Both the position numbers and the translations under genes were made by a program. 58,640 nt of DNA from Deltaproteobacteria bacterium (GTDB lineage: Bacteria > Myxococcota > UBA727 > VGSZ01): the NCBI GenBank assembly GCA_020850995.1, contig JADZDP010000219.1, positions 1 to 58,640 on the forward strand, given 5' to 3'. Shown here piece by piece: positions 25,504-35,614 of this stretch (its first letter is position 1; every line of letters starts with the position of its first letter). The notes beneath the pieces were generated by a model. The model ran no database searches, was not told where the DNA came from, and saw only the letters and a list, made by a program, of their open reading frames with translations.

Positions 25504-26432
25504 CTGTGCACCCCCACGCGTCGCACTTCCCACTCGAGCTCGATGCCGAAGCGCTCCTTGACGAGAGCGCGCGCGTGCTCGGCCACCTGGACGACGTCGC
25601 GGGCGGTGGCCGCACCGCTGTTGACGATGAAGTTGGCGTGCACGTCGGAGATGCCGGCGCCACCGACCGCGTAGCCCTTGAGGCCAACGGCCTCGATGAG
25701 GCGCCCCGCGTAGTCGCCCGGTGGGTTCTTGAAGATGGAGCCGGCGCTGCGCTGCTTGGGTTGCGTGGCACGCCGACGATTGAGCTGTTCGTGCGCCATC
25801 GCCGTCAACGTCTCCACTTCTTTGCTTTTATGACTGTCACATTGAAGTAATGCGCCCGTCAAGACCACCCCGAGAGGGAACGCGCTCGAGCGATACCCGA
25901 AGCCGCAGGCGGCTCGTCCACGGCGCTCGAGCCCACCCGCGCCGGCCATCCGCACCTCGACGACCACCTCGCCGACCTCGCCTTGGCGCGTGCCCGCGTT
26001 CATCACCAGGGCGCCGCCCACCTGCCCCGGCGTGCCGAACCAACCGACCGCCGGCGGCCACCCCTGCGCCAGCGCGGCCTGCGTCAGGCGCGGAAAGGTG
26101 CTGGCCGCGCCCACGTCGATGCGCAGGCCGTCATCCAGCACCCGCAGCTCGGCGAGCGCTCCCGAAAGCGTCAGGGTGAGGCCGCGGATGCCCCCATCGC
26201 CCACCAAGAGGTTGCTGCCGCCGCCGAGCACGAACAGCGGCACCCGGTGGCGCGCGGCGGCCTGCACCACGCGCACGACGTCGTCGTCGGTGCCGGCCTC
26301 CACGAGCACGTCGGCCGGCCCGCCGATGCCGAAGGTCGTGTGGGCCGCGAGCGGCTCGTCTCGACGCAGGTGCAGGCCGCCCAGGTCCCCACAGGCCGCG
26401 TCGAGGCGTTCCGGCAGCAGGGCGTCGCTCAC
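25500..26432 (-). CDS. murB: UDP-N-acetylenolpyruvoylglucosamine reductase
   Basis: 310 aa type II MurB, the FAD enzyme that reduces enolpyruvyl-UDP-GlcNAc to UDP-MurNAc. FAD-binding motifs HTTFGIGGPADVL and VLGGGSNLLVGDGG are near the start, GTPGQVGGALVMNAG is central, and the catalytic serine lies in SAGSIFKNP. The GTG start overlaps the murC stop (GTGA). A stretch at about 25815-25850, coding LLQCDSHKSKEVETL, is much more AT-rich than the rest of the gene; the frame is intact there. Confidence 0.96.
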   Translation of the reverse strand: MSDALLPERLDAACGDLGGLHLRRDEPLAAHTTFGIGGPADVLVEAGTDDDVVRVVQAAARHRVPLFVLGGGSNLLVGDGGIRGLTLTLSGALAELRVLDDGLRIDVGAASTFPRLTQAALAQGWPPAVGWFGTPGQVGGALVMNAGTRQGEVGEVVVEVRMAGAGGLERRGRAACGFGYRSSAFPLGVVLTGALLQCDSHKSKEVETLTAMAHEQLNRRRATQPKQRSAGSIFKNPPGDYAGRLIEAVGLKGYAVGGAGISDVHANFIVNSGAATARDVVQVAEHARALVKERFGIELEWEVRRVGVHR

Positions 26433-27844
26433 GGCGCCTCCGCGGGCGTCAGGCGCCGCAACAGCTCGGGGCCGGCGTGCGTGACGTCGCCGGCGCCTTG
26501 GGTGAGCACCACGTCGCCGGGCGCCACCAGCGCGGTGAGTTGTGCCAGGCCGTCGTCGAGGCTGGCGACGGCGCGCGCGTCACGGTGGCCGTGTCGCACC
26601 ATCGCCTCGGCCAACGCGTCTGCGGTGGCACCTGCGATGGGCTCCTCGCCAGCCGCGTACACGGGCGCCACCAGCACCACGTCCGCGTCGTTGAAGGCGC
26701 GCGCGAAGTCATCCTTGAGCGCCGCCGTGCGGGTGTAGCGGTGCGGCTGAAACAGCACCACCACCCGGCGGCCCGGATAAGCCTGGCGCGCCGCCGCGAA
26801 GGTCGCGCGCAGCTCGGCGGGGTGGTGACCGTAGTCGTCGATGACCAGCACGCCGGCCTGTTCGCCTCGGTGAGAGAAGCGCCGCTGCACTCCCTGAAAG
26901 CCGGCCAGCGCGGCGGCGGCGCTGGCGAAGGGGATGGCCAGCTCGTCGGCCACCGCTATGGCCGCGAGCGCGTTGAGCACGTTGTGTACGCCCGCCAGGT
27001 TGAGCAGCACCGCGCCCAGGTCATGGCCGCGACGGCGCACCAGGAAGCGCGAGCTCACACCCTCGAGCACGACGTCGACGGCTTGGTAGTCCGCCTGGCG
27101 CGAGCGCCCGTAGGTCACGTAGCGCCGGGCCAGGGTCGGCACCAGCGCTTGCACGTTCGCCTCATCGATGCACAGCACGGCCAGGCCGTAGAACGGGACG
27201 CGGTTGACGAAGTCGGCGAAGGCCGTCTTGAGCTCTGGGAGGCCGCCCGTGTAGTGATCGACGTGCTCGAGATCGAGATTCGTCACTACTGCGATCGTCG
27301 GATTCAAACGCAGGAAGCTGCCGTCGGACTCGTCGGCCTCGGCCACCAAGAGCTCGCCCTGCCCAACGCTGGCATTGCTGCCGAGCTGGTTGACCTTACC
27401 GCCGATGATGACGGTGGGGTCGAGGCCGCCTTCCTTGAGGATGGCGGCGACCAGGCTCGTGGTGGTGGTCTTGCCGTGCGACCCGGCCACGGCCACGCCG
27501 TGCTTCAGGCGCATCAGCTCGGCCAGCATCTCGGCGCGCGGGATGACGGGGATGCCGTCACGCACGGCACGCGCGATCTCGGGGTTGTCGCGCCGCACCG
27601 CGGACGACATCACCACCACGTCGGCAGCGTCGACGTTCTCCTCCCGGTGGCCGTAGGAGACCTGCGCGCCCTGTGCCGCCAGCCGCCGCGTGGTGTCGCT
27701 CGCCTTGAGGTCGCTGCCGTGCACCTCGAAGCCCAGCGCCAACAGCACCTCGGCGATGCCGCTCATGCCGATGCCGCCGATGCCGACGAAGTGGATGCGG
27801 CGCACACGCCCGCGGAACAGCGTGGTGGGACGCGCCCCGGTCAT
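26429..27844 (-). CDS. murC: UDP-N-acetylmuramate--L-alanine ligase
   Basis: 471 aa, normal length. MurC adds L-alanine to UDP-MurNAc with ATP. The nucleotide-sugar Rossmann motif HFVGIGGIGMSGIAEVL is at the start, the ATP loop GSHGKTTTTSLVAAIL near residue 120, the central motif VVTNLDLEHVDHY follows, and the C-terminal ligase domain has FQPHRYTRT. All conserved Mur ligase motifs are intact. Starts and stops overlap with murG and murB by four bases. Confidence 0.97.
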   Translation of the reverse strand: MTGARPTTLFRGRVRRIHFVGIGGIGMSGIAEVLLALGFEVHGSDLKASDTTRRLAAQGAQVSYGHREENVDAADVVVMSSAVRRDNPEIARAVRDGIPVIPRAEMLAELMRLKHGVAVAGSHGKTTTTSLVAAILKEGGLDPTVIIGGKVNQLGSNASVGQGELLVAEADESDGSFLRLNPTIAVVTNLDLEHVDHYTGGLPELKTAFADFVNRVPFYGLAVLCIDEANVQALVPTLARRYVTYGRSRQADYQAVDVVLEGVSSRFLVRRRGHDLGAVLLNLAGVHNVLNALAAIAVADELAIPFASAAAALAGFQGVQRRFSHRGEQAGVLVIDDYGHHPAELRATFAAARQAYPGRRVVVLFQPHRYTRTAALKDDFARAFNDADVVLVAPVYAAGEEPIAGATADALAEAMVRHGHRDARAVASLDDGLAQLTALVAPGDVVLTQGAGDVTHAGPELLRRLTPAEAP

Positions 27845-28965
27845 GCGCGCACCCCCGAGACCGGCAAGAGCGCGCGGGCGCTGTGCCCGGCGGCGAAGCC
27901 GTGCAGCGCCGCCCGTGCAACAACGTCCGCGGCGTCGAGCCGCCCCGCGCCGCGCGCGGCGTCACGCATGCGGTCGCGCCGCGCGTCGTCGCTGATGATG
28001 CGCTCGATCTCATCCGCCAGGCGCTCGGGGCTGAGCTCCGCTTGCGGCAGCAGCACACATGCGCCGACCTGCTCGAGGTCGCGCGCGTTCAAGGTCTGAT
28101 GATCATCCGTCGCCTGGGGAAAGGGCACGAGGATGGCCGCGACGCCGAGCGCGGTCAGCTCGGCGCAAGACGTGGCGCCGGCGCGACAGATGACCACGTG
28201 AGCGCGGCGGTATGCCGTGACCATGTCGTCGATGAAGGGCGTGACCTCGGCGCCCAGGCCCGCGTCGCGGTAGGCGCGCTCCACCGCTGGCACGTCACTC
28301 TTTCCCGCTTGGTGGAGCGCGCGCACGACGCGACCGCGGCGCTGGACGATGGCGAGCGCCGCAGGGACCGCCTCGTTGAGCGGGCGCGCCCCCTGGCTGC
28401 CGCCGAAGGTGAACACCAGGCCAGGCTCGATGGGCGGCGCGGGGCGGCGCGCGGCGTCGTGGAAGGCGAGGCGCACCGGGTTACCGACGAGCTCTGCCTT
28501 GCCCGCCGGGAAGCGCGTCCGCGACACCTCGAAGGTGACGAAGATGCGACGCACCAAGCGGGCGAGCATGCGGTTGGTGAGACCGGGCACGCTGTTCTGC
28601 TCGCAGATGGCGGTGGGCAGCCCCATGGTGCGGGCGGCCACCAGCACCGGCCCCGACGAGTAGCCACCGACGCCGAGCACCGCGTCGGCGCGGAACTCGC
28701 GAAGGATGCGGCGCGCCTGCAAGAGCGAGCCAGGGAGCTGTGCCACGGTGGTCACGCGCTGCTTGACGCCCAGGCCCTTGAGGCCACCGACCTGGATGAA
28801 GCGGACCTCGAAGCCCGCCTTCGGCACGGCACGCGCCTCGATGCCGCGTTCGGTACCGACGAAGAGCACCTGACTGGCGGGATCTACCTCGAGCAGGGCC
28901 TCGGCGACGGCGATGCCCGGAAAGAGGTGACCGCCGGTGCCGCCGCCCGCGATGACCAGGCGCAT
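27841..28965 (-). CDS. murG: UDP-GlcNAc transferase to lipid I
   Basis: 374 aa GT28-family glycosyltransferase. It converts lipid I to lipid II on the inner face of the cytoplasmic membrane. The N-terminal glycine loop GGGTGGHLFPGIAVAEAL, the block CEQNSVPGLTNRML, the second loop TFGGSQGARPLNEAV and the donor site CRAGATSCAEL with PFPQATDDHQ are all present. The ATG directly follows the ftsW stop (TGAATG), so coupling is likely. Confidence 0.97.
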   Translation of the reverse strand: MRLVIAGGGTGGHLFPGIAVAEALLEVDPASQVLFVGTERGIEARAVPKAGFEVRFIQVGGLKGLGVKQRVTTVAQLPGSLLQARRILREFRADAVLGVGGYSSGPVLVAARTMGLPTAICEQNSVPGLTNRMLARLVRRIFVTFEVSRTRFPAGKAELVGNPVRLAFHDAARRPAPPIEPGLVFTFGGSQGARPLNEAVPAALAIVQRRGRVVRALHQAGKSDVPAVERAYRDAGLGAEVTPFIDDMVTAYRRAHVVICRAGATSCAELTALGVAAILVPFPQATDDHQTLNARDLEQVGACVLLPQAELSPERLADEIERIISDDARRDRMRDAARGAGRLDAADVVARAALHGFAAGHSARALLPVSGVRA

Positions 28966-30105
28966 TCAGACCTCCCCTCGAGCCGCGCGCGCGTCGGCGA
29001 CGGCGCGCAACAAGAGCCCGACGAAGAACATGCTGGTGACGAGGCTCGAGCCGCCGGCGCTGACAAAGGGCAAGGTGATGCCCTTGGTTGGTACGAGCCC
29101 GAGGACGACGGCGATGTTGAATGCGGCCTGCACCAGGAGCATCGAGGACAGGCCCACAATCAACAGCGACGTGAACGTCGACGTCGCCATGAGGGCCGCC
29201 CGCAGCGCACGCCAACCGATGACGGCGAAGCACGCCACCACCAGCGTGACACCAGCGAACCCGAGCTCCTCGCCGAGCACGGCGAGGATGAAGTCGGTGT
29301 GCGCCGCCGGCAGGAAGAACAGGCGTTGTCGCGACTCACCCAGGCCGAGCCCGAACGCGCCGCCCGAGCCGAGCGTCATCAGCGACTCGGTGATCTGGTA
29401 GCCGATGTCGTAGCGGTGCTCCCAGGGCTCGAGGAAGGCCATGACTCGGCGCATGCGGTAGGCGCTCGTCGAGACCACCAGGGTCAGAAGTGGCACCGCC
29501 AGCGCCAGCAGCCCGGCGAGGTTCCCCACGCGGGCACCACCGACAAACAAGAGCAAGAAGCTGACCGCAGCGATCAACACCGCCGTGCCGAAGTCGGGCT
29601 CGAGCAGCAACAACACCATCATGACGCCGGGGATGACGAGGTGGACGAGCGCCCCCACACCGGAGCGGCGCGCCTGCTCTCGCGAGCGCTGCGCGAGCAC
29701 GGTGGCGAGGTAGATGACCACCACGCCCTTCGCGATCTCGCCGATCTGCACCCCCACGGGCCCCAGCTGCAGCCAACGCCGCGCGCCCCCCGCCATGTGA
29801 CCGAGGCCTGGGATGAGCACGAGCGCCAGCAGCACCACGGTGACAACGACGATGATGCGCGCGCGCCGTTCGAGCGCCGCGGGCTCGATGCCGGCCCCGA
29901 GCGCGAGCGCGACGACGCCGATCCCCGCGAACACTGCCTGGCGCTGCAGGATGGCGAAGGCAGCGCCGGTCTGCGCCTCCGACGCGGAGCCGCTCGCGGC
30001 CGCGACCATGACGACGCCGAGCCCCACCAGGGTCAGCACGGCGGCCAGCATGGGCCCGTCGACCCGCGGGCGCGGCAGGCGCGCGATGGTGATCTCGGGT
30101 GCCAT
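28966..30105 (-). CDS. ftsW: Peptidoglycan glycosyltransferase FtsW
   Basis: 379 aa SEDS-family protein with about ten membrane segments. FtsW polymerises lipid II at the septum together with FtsI. The catalytic aspartate lies in LLEPDFGTAVLI, and the family signature ILAVLGEELGF and the C-terminal PFVSAGGSSLVTSM are intact. The ATG at 30105 was chosen because AGGAGG lies a few bases upstream; it overlaps the murD stop by one base (TGATG). Confidence 0.96.
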   Translation of the reverse strand: MAPEITIARLPRPRVDGPMLAAVLTLVGLGVVMVAAASGSASEAQTGAAFAILQRQAVFAGIGVVALALGAGIEPAALERRARIIVVVTVVLLALVLIPGLGHMAGGARRWLQLGPVGVQIGEIAKGVVVIYLATVLAQRSREQARRSGVGALVHLVIPGVMMVLLLLEPDFGTAVLIAAVSFLLLFVGGARVGNLAGLLALAVPLLTLVVSTSAYRMRRVMAFLEPWEHRYDIGYQITESLMTLGSGGAFGLGLGESRQRLFFLPAAHTDFILAVLGEELGFAGVTLVVACFAVIGWRALRAALMATSTFTSLLIVGLSSMLLVQAAFNIAVVLGLVPTKGITLPFVSAGGSSLVTSMFFVGLLLRAVADARAARGEV

Positions 30106-31532
30106 CAGCCGACCTCCTGACCGTCGCCGGCGCCGAGGCGACGGAAGCACTGACGGAAGGCGTCGCCGCGGTGGGCGTAGTCACGGAACTGGTCGAACGA
30201 CGCACAGGCGGGCGACAACAGGATGACGTCGTCGGGCACGGCGGCGGCGGCGGCGCGCTCGCAGGCGACCTCGAGGGTCCCACAGGAGACCACCGGCGCC
30301 ACGTCGGCGAAGGCGGCCTCGATGGCGGGGGCGTCACGCCCGATGGTGTAGACGGCGCGCACGCGGTCGCGCGCGGCGTCGACCAGCGGTGCGTAGGGGG
30401 CGCCCTTGCCAAGGCCACCGGCGATGAGGTGGACGCCGCGCAAGAACGACTTGAGCCCTGTGACCGCGGCGTCGACGTTGGTCGCCTTGGAGTCGTTGTA
30501 CCAAACGACGCCGCGCGCCTCGCCGATGCGCTCGAGGCGGTGCGCGATGCCAGCGTAGGCGTCGAGGCCTGCCTGCCATGCCTCGGGCGGGATGCCGGCG
30601 AGCAGCGCACCGGCAACGGCAGCGGCGGCGTTTTGGCGGTTGTGGTGGCCCACGATGCGCGGGTTGGCCAGCGTCAGATCGGCTCGCACCGACCCCCAGC
30701 GCACCTGGACGCCGTGCGGGGTGATGGCAATACCTTCTAAAGCTGTCGGAACATCGAAGTCACAACGCGCACGATCCCTCGGCAGCATCGATGTGAGGTG
30801 CGCGCGGCTCTCCGCATCGGCCGCGTTGAGCGACACGCCGCCGCCGGGCGCCACCAAGGCGAACACGCGAGCCTTGGCGGCGTAGTAGGCGCCGACGTCG
30901 GGGTAGCGATCGAGATGGTCGGGCGAGAGGTTGGTTACCACCGCGGCGCGCACCGCCAGCGTGCCGATGGTCTCGAGCTGATAGGACGAGAGCTCGAGCA
31001 CAGCGAAGCGCGGCGGCGGCGCCCCAGCCAACATGTCCAGCGCCGCCTGGCAGTAGGGCGTGCCCAAGTTGCCACCCACGAACGCGCGCGCGTCGGCGGC
31101 GCTGGCGATGGCGCCCGCCATGGTGGTGGTGGTCGACTTGCCGTTCGTGCCGGTGACCGCGATGACCGCCACGCTCGACGGCAGCACGGCTGCGGCCAGC
31201 TCGATCTCGTTGAACAAGGGCACGCCCGCCGCCAGCGCCCCTTGCAGCGCAGCGTGTGCGCGCGGCACGCCGGGCGACAGCACCACCAGGTCGGCGCCCG
31301 CCACAATGGCAGCGTCGATGCCACCGGCGCGCAGCGTGATCGCCGCAGGGTCGAGCCCGTGCTTGGCGATGCCGTCGGCCACCTTGGCCGCCGGGGCGTC
31401 GTCGACCAGGGTGACGGTGGCGCCGAGCTGCACCAACACGCGTGCTGCCGCCGCGCCGGTCTTGGCGCCACCAACGACGACAGCGCGGGCGCCGGCCGCA
31501 TGGTGCAAGAGGTCGTCGGCCGCGCGCGCCAT
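30105..31532 (-). CDS. murD: UDP-N-acetylmuramoylalanine--D-glutamate ligase
   Basis: 475 aa. MurD adds D-glutamate to UDP-MurNAc-L-Ala. The first domain begins with AVVVGGAKTGAAAARVL, the ATP loop is VTGTNGKSTTTTM, and the central motif NLSPDHLDRY and the carboxylated-lysine segment AYYAAKARVFA are present; the third domain has YNDSKATNVDAA and LLSPACASFDQF. The ATG at 31532 is taken as start; a GTG at 31541 overlapping the mraY stop (GTGA) is a plausible alternative adding three residues. Confidence 0.95.
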   Translation of the reverse strand: MARAADDLLHHAAGARAVVVGGAKTGAAAARVLVQLGATVTLVDDAPAAKVADGIAKHGLDPAAITLRAGGIDAAIVAGADLVVLSPGVPRAHAALQGALAAGVPLFNEIELAAAVLPSSVAVIAVTGTNGKSTTTTMAGAIASAADARAFVGGNLGTPYCQAALDMLAGAPPPRFAVLELSSYQLETIGTLAVRAAVVTNLSPDHLDRYPDVGAYYAAKARVFALVAPGGGVSLNAADAESRAHLTSMLPRDRARCDFDVPTALEGIAITPHGVQVRWGSVRADLTLANPRIVGHHNRQNAAAAVAGALLAGIPPEAWQAGLDAYAGIAHRLERIGEARGVVWYNDSKATNVDAAVTGLKSFLRGVHLIAGGLGKGAPYAPLVDAARDRVRAVYTIGRDAPAIEAAFADVAPVVSCGTLEVACERAAAAAVPDDVILLSPACASFDQFRDYAHRGDAFRQCFRRLGAGDGQEVG

Positions 31533-31537
31533 GATGC

Positions 31538-32683
<1,146 letters not shown>

Positions 32684-32686
32684 GGG

Positions 32687-35614
32687 CTAGCGGGCCTCCC
32701 TGCCAGTCAACGCCTCGACGACGCGTTCCATGCGAGCGCCGCGCGACCCCTTGACCAACACCACGTCGTCGGCGTGCACCTGCGCGCGCGCGATGGGCGC
32801 GAGCGCGACGCTGTCGACCGCCCACAGCACGTGATCGTCGGCGAGGCCGGCGCGCCGGGCGCCCTCGCCGTAGAGGCGGCCGAGCTCACCGCAGCACAGG
32901 AGGAGCGCGGTGCCGGCCTGGGCGGCGGCGGCGCCGATGTGGCGATGGGCCTGCTCGGCGAAGGCGCCGAGCTCACGCATCTCGCCCAGCGCGACGACAC
33001 GGCGGCGAGCGCCCGCCAGCTCCACCAGCGTCGCCAGCGCCGCCTCCATGCTGTCGGGGTTGGCGTTGTAGGTGTCGTCGAGGATCCAGGCACCGTCGGC
33101 GCGCACGCGACGCTCGAGCCGCCCGTGCGCGCTGCGCACGCCGGCCAGGCCGAGCGCTGCGACGCGAAAGGGAGCGTCCAGGGCCACCGCGACGGCCACC
33201 GCGGCCGCCGCGTTGAGTGCGTTGTGTCGGCCCTCCAGTGGGATCGTGACTTCGATAGTCTCCGATTTGTAGGAGAGCTCGAGCTCTTGGCCGCCTTGTG
33301 CGAGGTCGCGCGCCGACACCAAGCGCAGGTCGGCCCACGGCGCCCGGCCAAACGCGAGCTGCCGACAGCGCGCCTTGGCCTGCGCCTCGCGCACGCAGCG
33401 CGGGTCGTCCGCGTTGACGATGGCGACGCCGTCGGTCGGCAACGCCTCGAAGAGCTCGGCCTTGGCGCGCGCCACGCCCTCCACGCCGCCCACATTGCCC
33501 GCATGGGCACTGCCCATGTTGGTGATGAGACCCACCTCGGGGCGCACGATGCGGCACAAGAGCGCGATCTCCTGCAGGTGGTTCATGCCCATCTCAAAAA
33601 CGAGCGCGCGGTGCTCAGGCTCGGCGCGCAGCGCGGTCAGCGGCACGCCGATGTGGTTGTTGAGGTTGCCCTCGGTGGCGTGGACGAAGGGCGCGCCGAA
33701 GGCGGCGCGCAGACACGCGGCGATCAGCTCTTTGGTGGTGGTCTTGCCGTTCGACCCCGTGAGCGCGATCCGGCGAGCAGCGAGCGTCCGCAGGTAGCCG
33801 AGCGCCAGATCCTGCAAGGCGCCCACCGTGTCGTCGACGATGACGAGCGGCCACTGATCCACGACGCTCGGGGCGCTGGCGCGCTCGATCATTGCGGCGG
33901 CGGCGCCACCATCGACCAGCGCGTCTTTGACGAATGCATGGCCGTCGAAGCTGTCGCCCTTGAGCGCCACGAACAGCGAGCCCGGCGTCACGGCGCGTGA
34001 GTCGGTGCTGACGCCGAGCAGCAGCGGGGGCAGGCTGCCGTGCACCTCGACGCCCCGGGGCGCGAGCGCCTGCCGCACCAGGGACGCGTCGAGCAGCGCC
34101 GGCGCGCCCTCGTGCGCCAGCGCGCGGCGCGCCTCGGTGACGTCGTCGAACGGCAGCACGCGCGCGCCGATGGTCTGGGTGCGCTCGTGCCCCTTGCCGG
34201 CGATGAGGATGGCGTCGTCGGGCCCGCTGACATCGACGGCGGCGCGGATCGCCATGCGACGCGCGCGCAGCCGCGTCCAGGTGCCCCGATCGAGCGCGGT
34301 GGGGGCGACCGCGCGCAGCCCGGACCCGATGCCCGACTCGATGGCCGCGGCGATGGCATCGCCGTCCTCGCCGCGCGGGTTGTCATCGGTGACAATGACG
34401 ACGTCGGCGCACTGCGCGGCGACTTGGCCCATGATGGCGCGCTTGCCCGCATCGCGATCGCCGCCGCAGCCGAACACCACCGTGAGCTTGCCGGCGGTGA
34501 TGCCGCGCAGAACGTGGAGCGCGCGCTCGAGCGCGTCTGGCGTGTGGGCGTAGTCCACGACCACGAGGGGCGCGCCCGCGCCGACCCGTTGCAGGCGCCC
34601 CGGCGGCGGACCGGCGCTGGCCATGCCCGCCGCGACCTGCTCGATCGAGAGCCCGAGAGACAGACAACAGCCAGCGGCCGTCAGCAGGTTCTCGACGTTC
34701 CACGCGCCCATGAGCGGGCTTTTGAACGGCGCGCGCCGGCCGGCATACACCAAGGTGCCAGTGGTACCGGTGGCGCTGCTCGTGACGTCGGCGGCCTCGA
34801 GCGCGCCGCCCGGCCCCCAGGTGATGGCGCCCGGCGCCAACGCGCGCAGCCGTGCCGCCCAGCCCTCGTCGTCGTCACCGGCGGGGACCACGGCGCCCGC
34901 GCCGCGCCGCAGGTCGGTGAACAAGCGCGCCTTGGCGTCGAAGTAGCGCGCCATGGTGCCATGGAAGTCGAGGTGATCGCGCGTGAGGTTGGTGAAGGCG
35001 ACGGCGGCGAAGCGCAGCCCGTCGACGCGCGCGGTGGCGAGCGCGTGCGACGAGACCTCCATGGCGACCACCGCGAAGCCCTCGTCGCGCAGGCGCGCCA
35101 GCTCGGCGGAGAGCACCTCCGCCTCTGGCGTGGTGAAGCCGAGGCTCTGAGGCTTGTCGATGGCACCCACGCCGAGCGTGCCGAGCACGGCCGCCTTCTT
35201 GCCGGCCGCCGCCGCGATCTGCGCGACCAGCCAGGTCACCGTGGTCTTGCCGTTGGTGCCCGTGACCCCCACGAGCGCGAGCTGCGCGCTCGGCGCGCCC
35301 GCGACACGCTCGGCCATCACGGCCGCGGCCGCGCGCGCGTCGTCCACGACGAACACGGGCACTCGGTGCACGAAGGGGCGGCCGCGCGTCTCGTCTTGCA
35401 CCACCAGCCCGGCGGCGCCCGCCAAGACCGCGGCCTCGAGGAAGTCGTGGCCGTCCCTCGACGCGGCGGTGGCGCCTTTGCATGCGACGAACCAGGTGCC
35501 CGGCGCGACGCGGCGTGAGTCGATGGTTACCCGCGTCGGCGTGGGCAGGTCGGCGGGCGCGGCGCCGAGCGCGCGCACAGCGAGGCCCTCGAAGATCGAC
35601 GTTGGGGCCGTCAT
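32687..35614 (-). CDS. murEF: Fused MurE-MurF: tripeptide and pentapeptide ligases in one chain
   Basis: 975 aa, one continuous frame from the ATG at 35614 (ATGA overlap with ftsI). Residues 1 to about 498 are MurE: VTIDSRRVAPGTWFVACKG, ATP loop GVTGTNGKTTVTWL, NLTRDHLDFHGTM, the carboxylated-lysine site FDAKARLF, and DDNPRGED. The DNPR motif selects meso-diaminopimelate, so the wall should be of the DAP type. Residues from about 500 are MurF: VSTDSRAVTPGSLFVALKG, ATP loop LTGSNGKTTTKEL, FEMGMNHLQEI and DDTYNANPDSM. The junction (RRALAHEGAPALLDASL) has no stop, no start codon with a ribosome-binding site and no gap. Both halves keep their ligase motifs, so the chain should carry out two successive ATP-dependent steps. 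Confidence 0.93.
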   Translation of the reverse strand: MTAPTSIFEGLAVRALGAAPADLPTPTRVTIDSRRVAPGTWFVACKGATAASRDGHDFLEAAVLAGAAGLVVQDETRGRPFVHRVPVFVVDDARAAAAVMAERVAGAPSAQLALVGVTGTNGKTTVTWLVAQIAAAAGKKAAVLGTLGVGAIDKPQSLGFTTPEAEVLSAELARLRDEGFAVVAMEVSSHALATARVDGLRFAAVAFTNLTRDHLDFHGTMARYFDAKARLFTDLRRGAGAVVPAGDDDEGWAARLRALAPGAITWGPGGALEAADVTSSATGTTGTLVYAGRRAPFKSPLMGAWNVENLLTAAGCCLSLGLSIEQVAAGMASAGPPPGRLQRVGAGAPLVVVDYAHTPDALERALHVLRGITAGKLTVVFGCGGDRDAGKRAIMGQVAAQCADVVIVTDDNPRGEDGDAIAAAIESGIGSGLRAVAPTALDRGTWTRLRARRMAIRAAVDVSGPDDAILIAGKGHERTQTIGARVLPFDDVTEARRALAHEGAPALLDASLVRQALAPRGVEVHGSLPPLLLGVSTDSRAVTPGSLFVALKGDSFDGHAFVKDALVDGGAAAAMIERASAPSVVDQWPLVIVDDTVGALQDLALGYLRTLAARRIALTGSNGKTTTKELIAACLRAAFGAPFVHATEGNLNNHIGVPLTALRAEPEHRALVFEMGMNHLQEIALLCRIVRPEVGLITNMGSAHAGNVGGVEGVARAKAELFEALPTDGVAIVNADDPRCVREAQAKARCRQLAFGRAPWADLRLVSARDLAQGGQELELSYKSETIEVTIPLEGRHNALNAAAAVAVAVALDAPFRVAALGLAGVRSAHGRLERRVRADGAWILDDTYNANPDSMEAALATLVELAGARRRVVALGEMRELGAFAEQAHRHIGAAAAQAGTALLLCCGELGRLYGEGARRAGLADDHVLWAVDSVALAPIARAQVHADDVVLVKGSRGARMERVVEALTGREAR

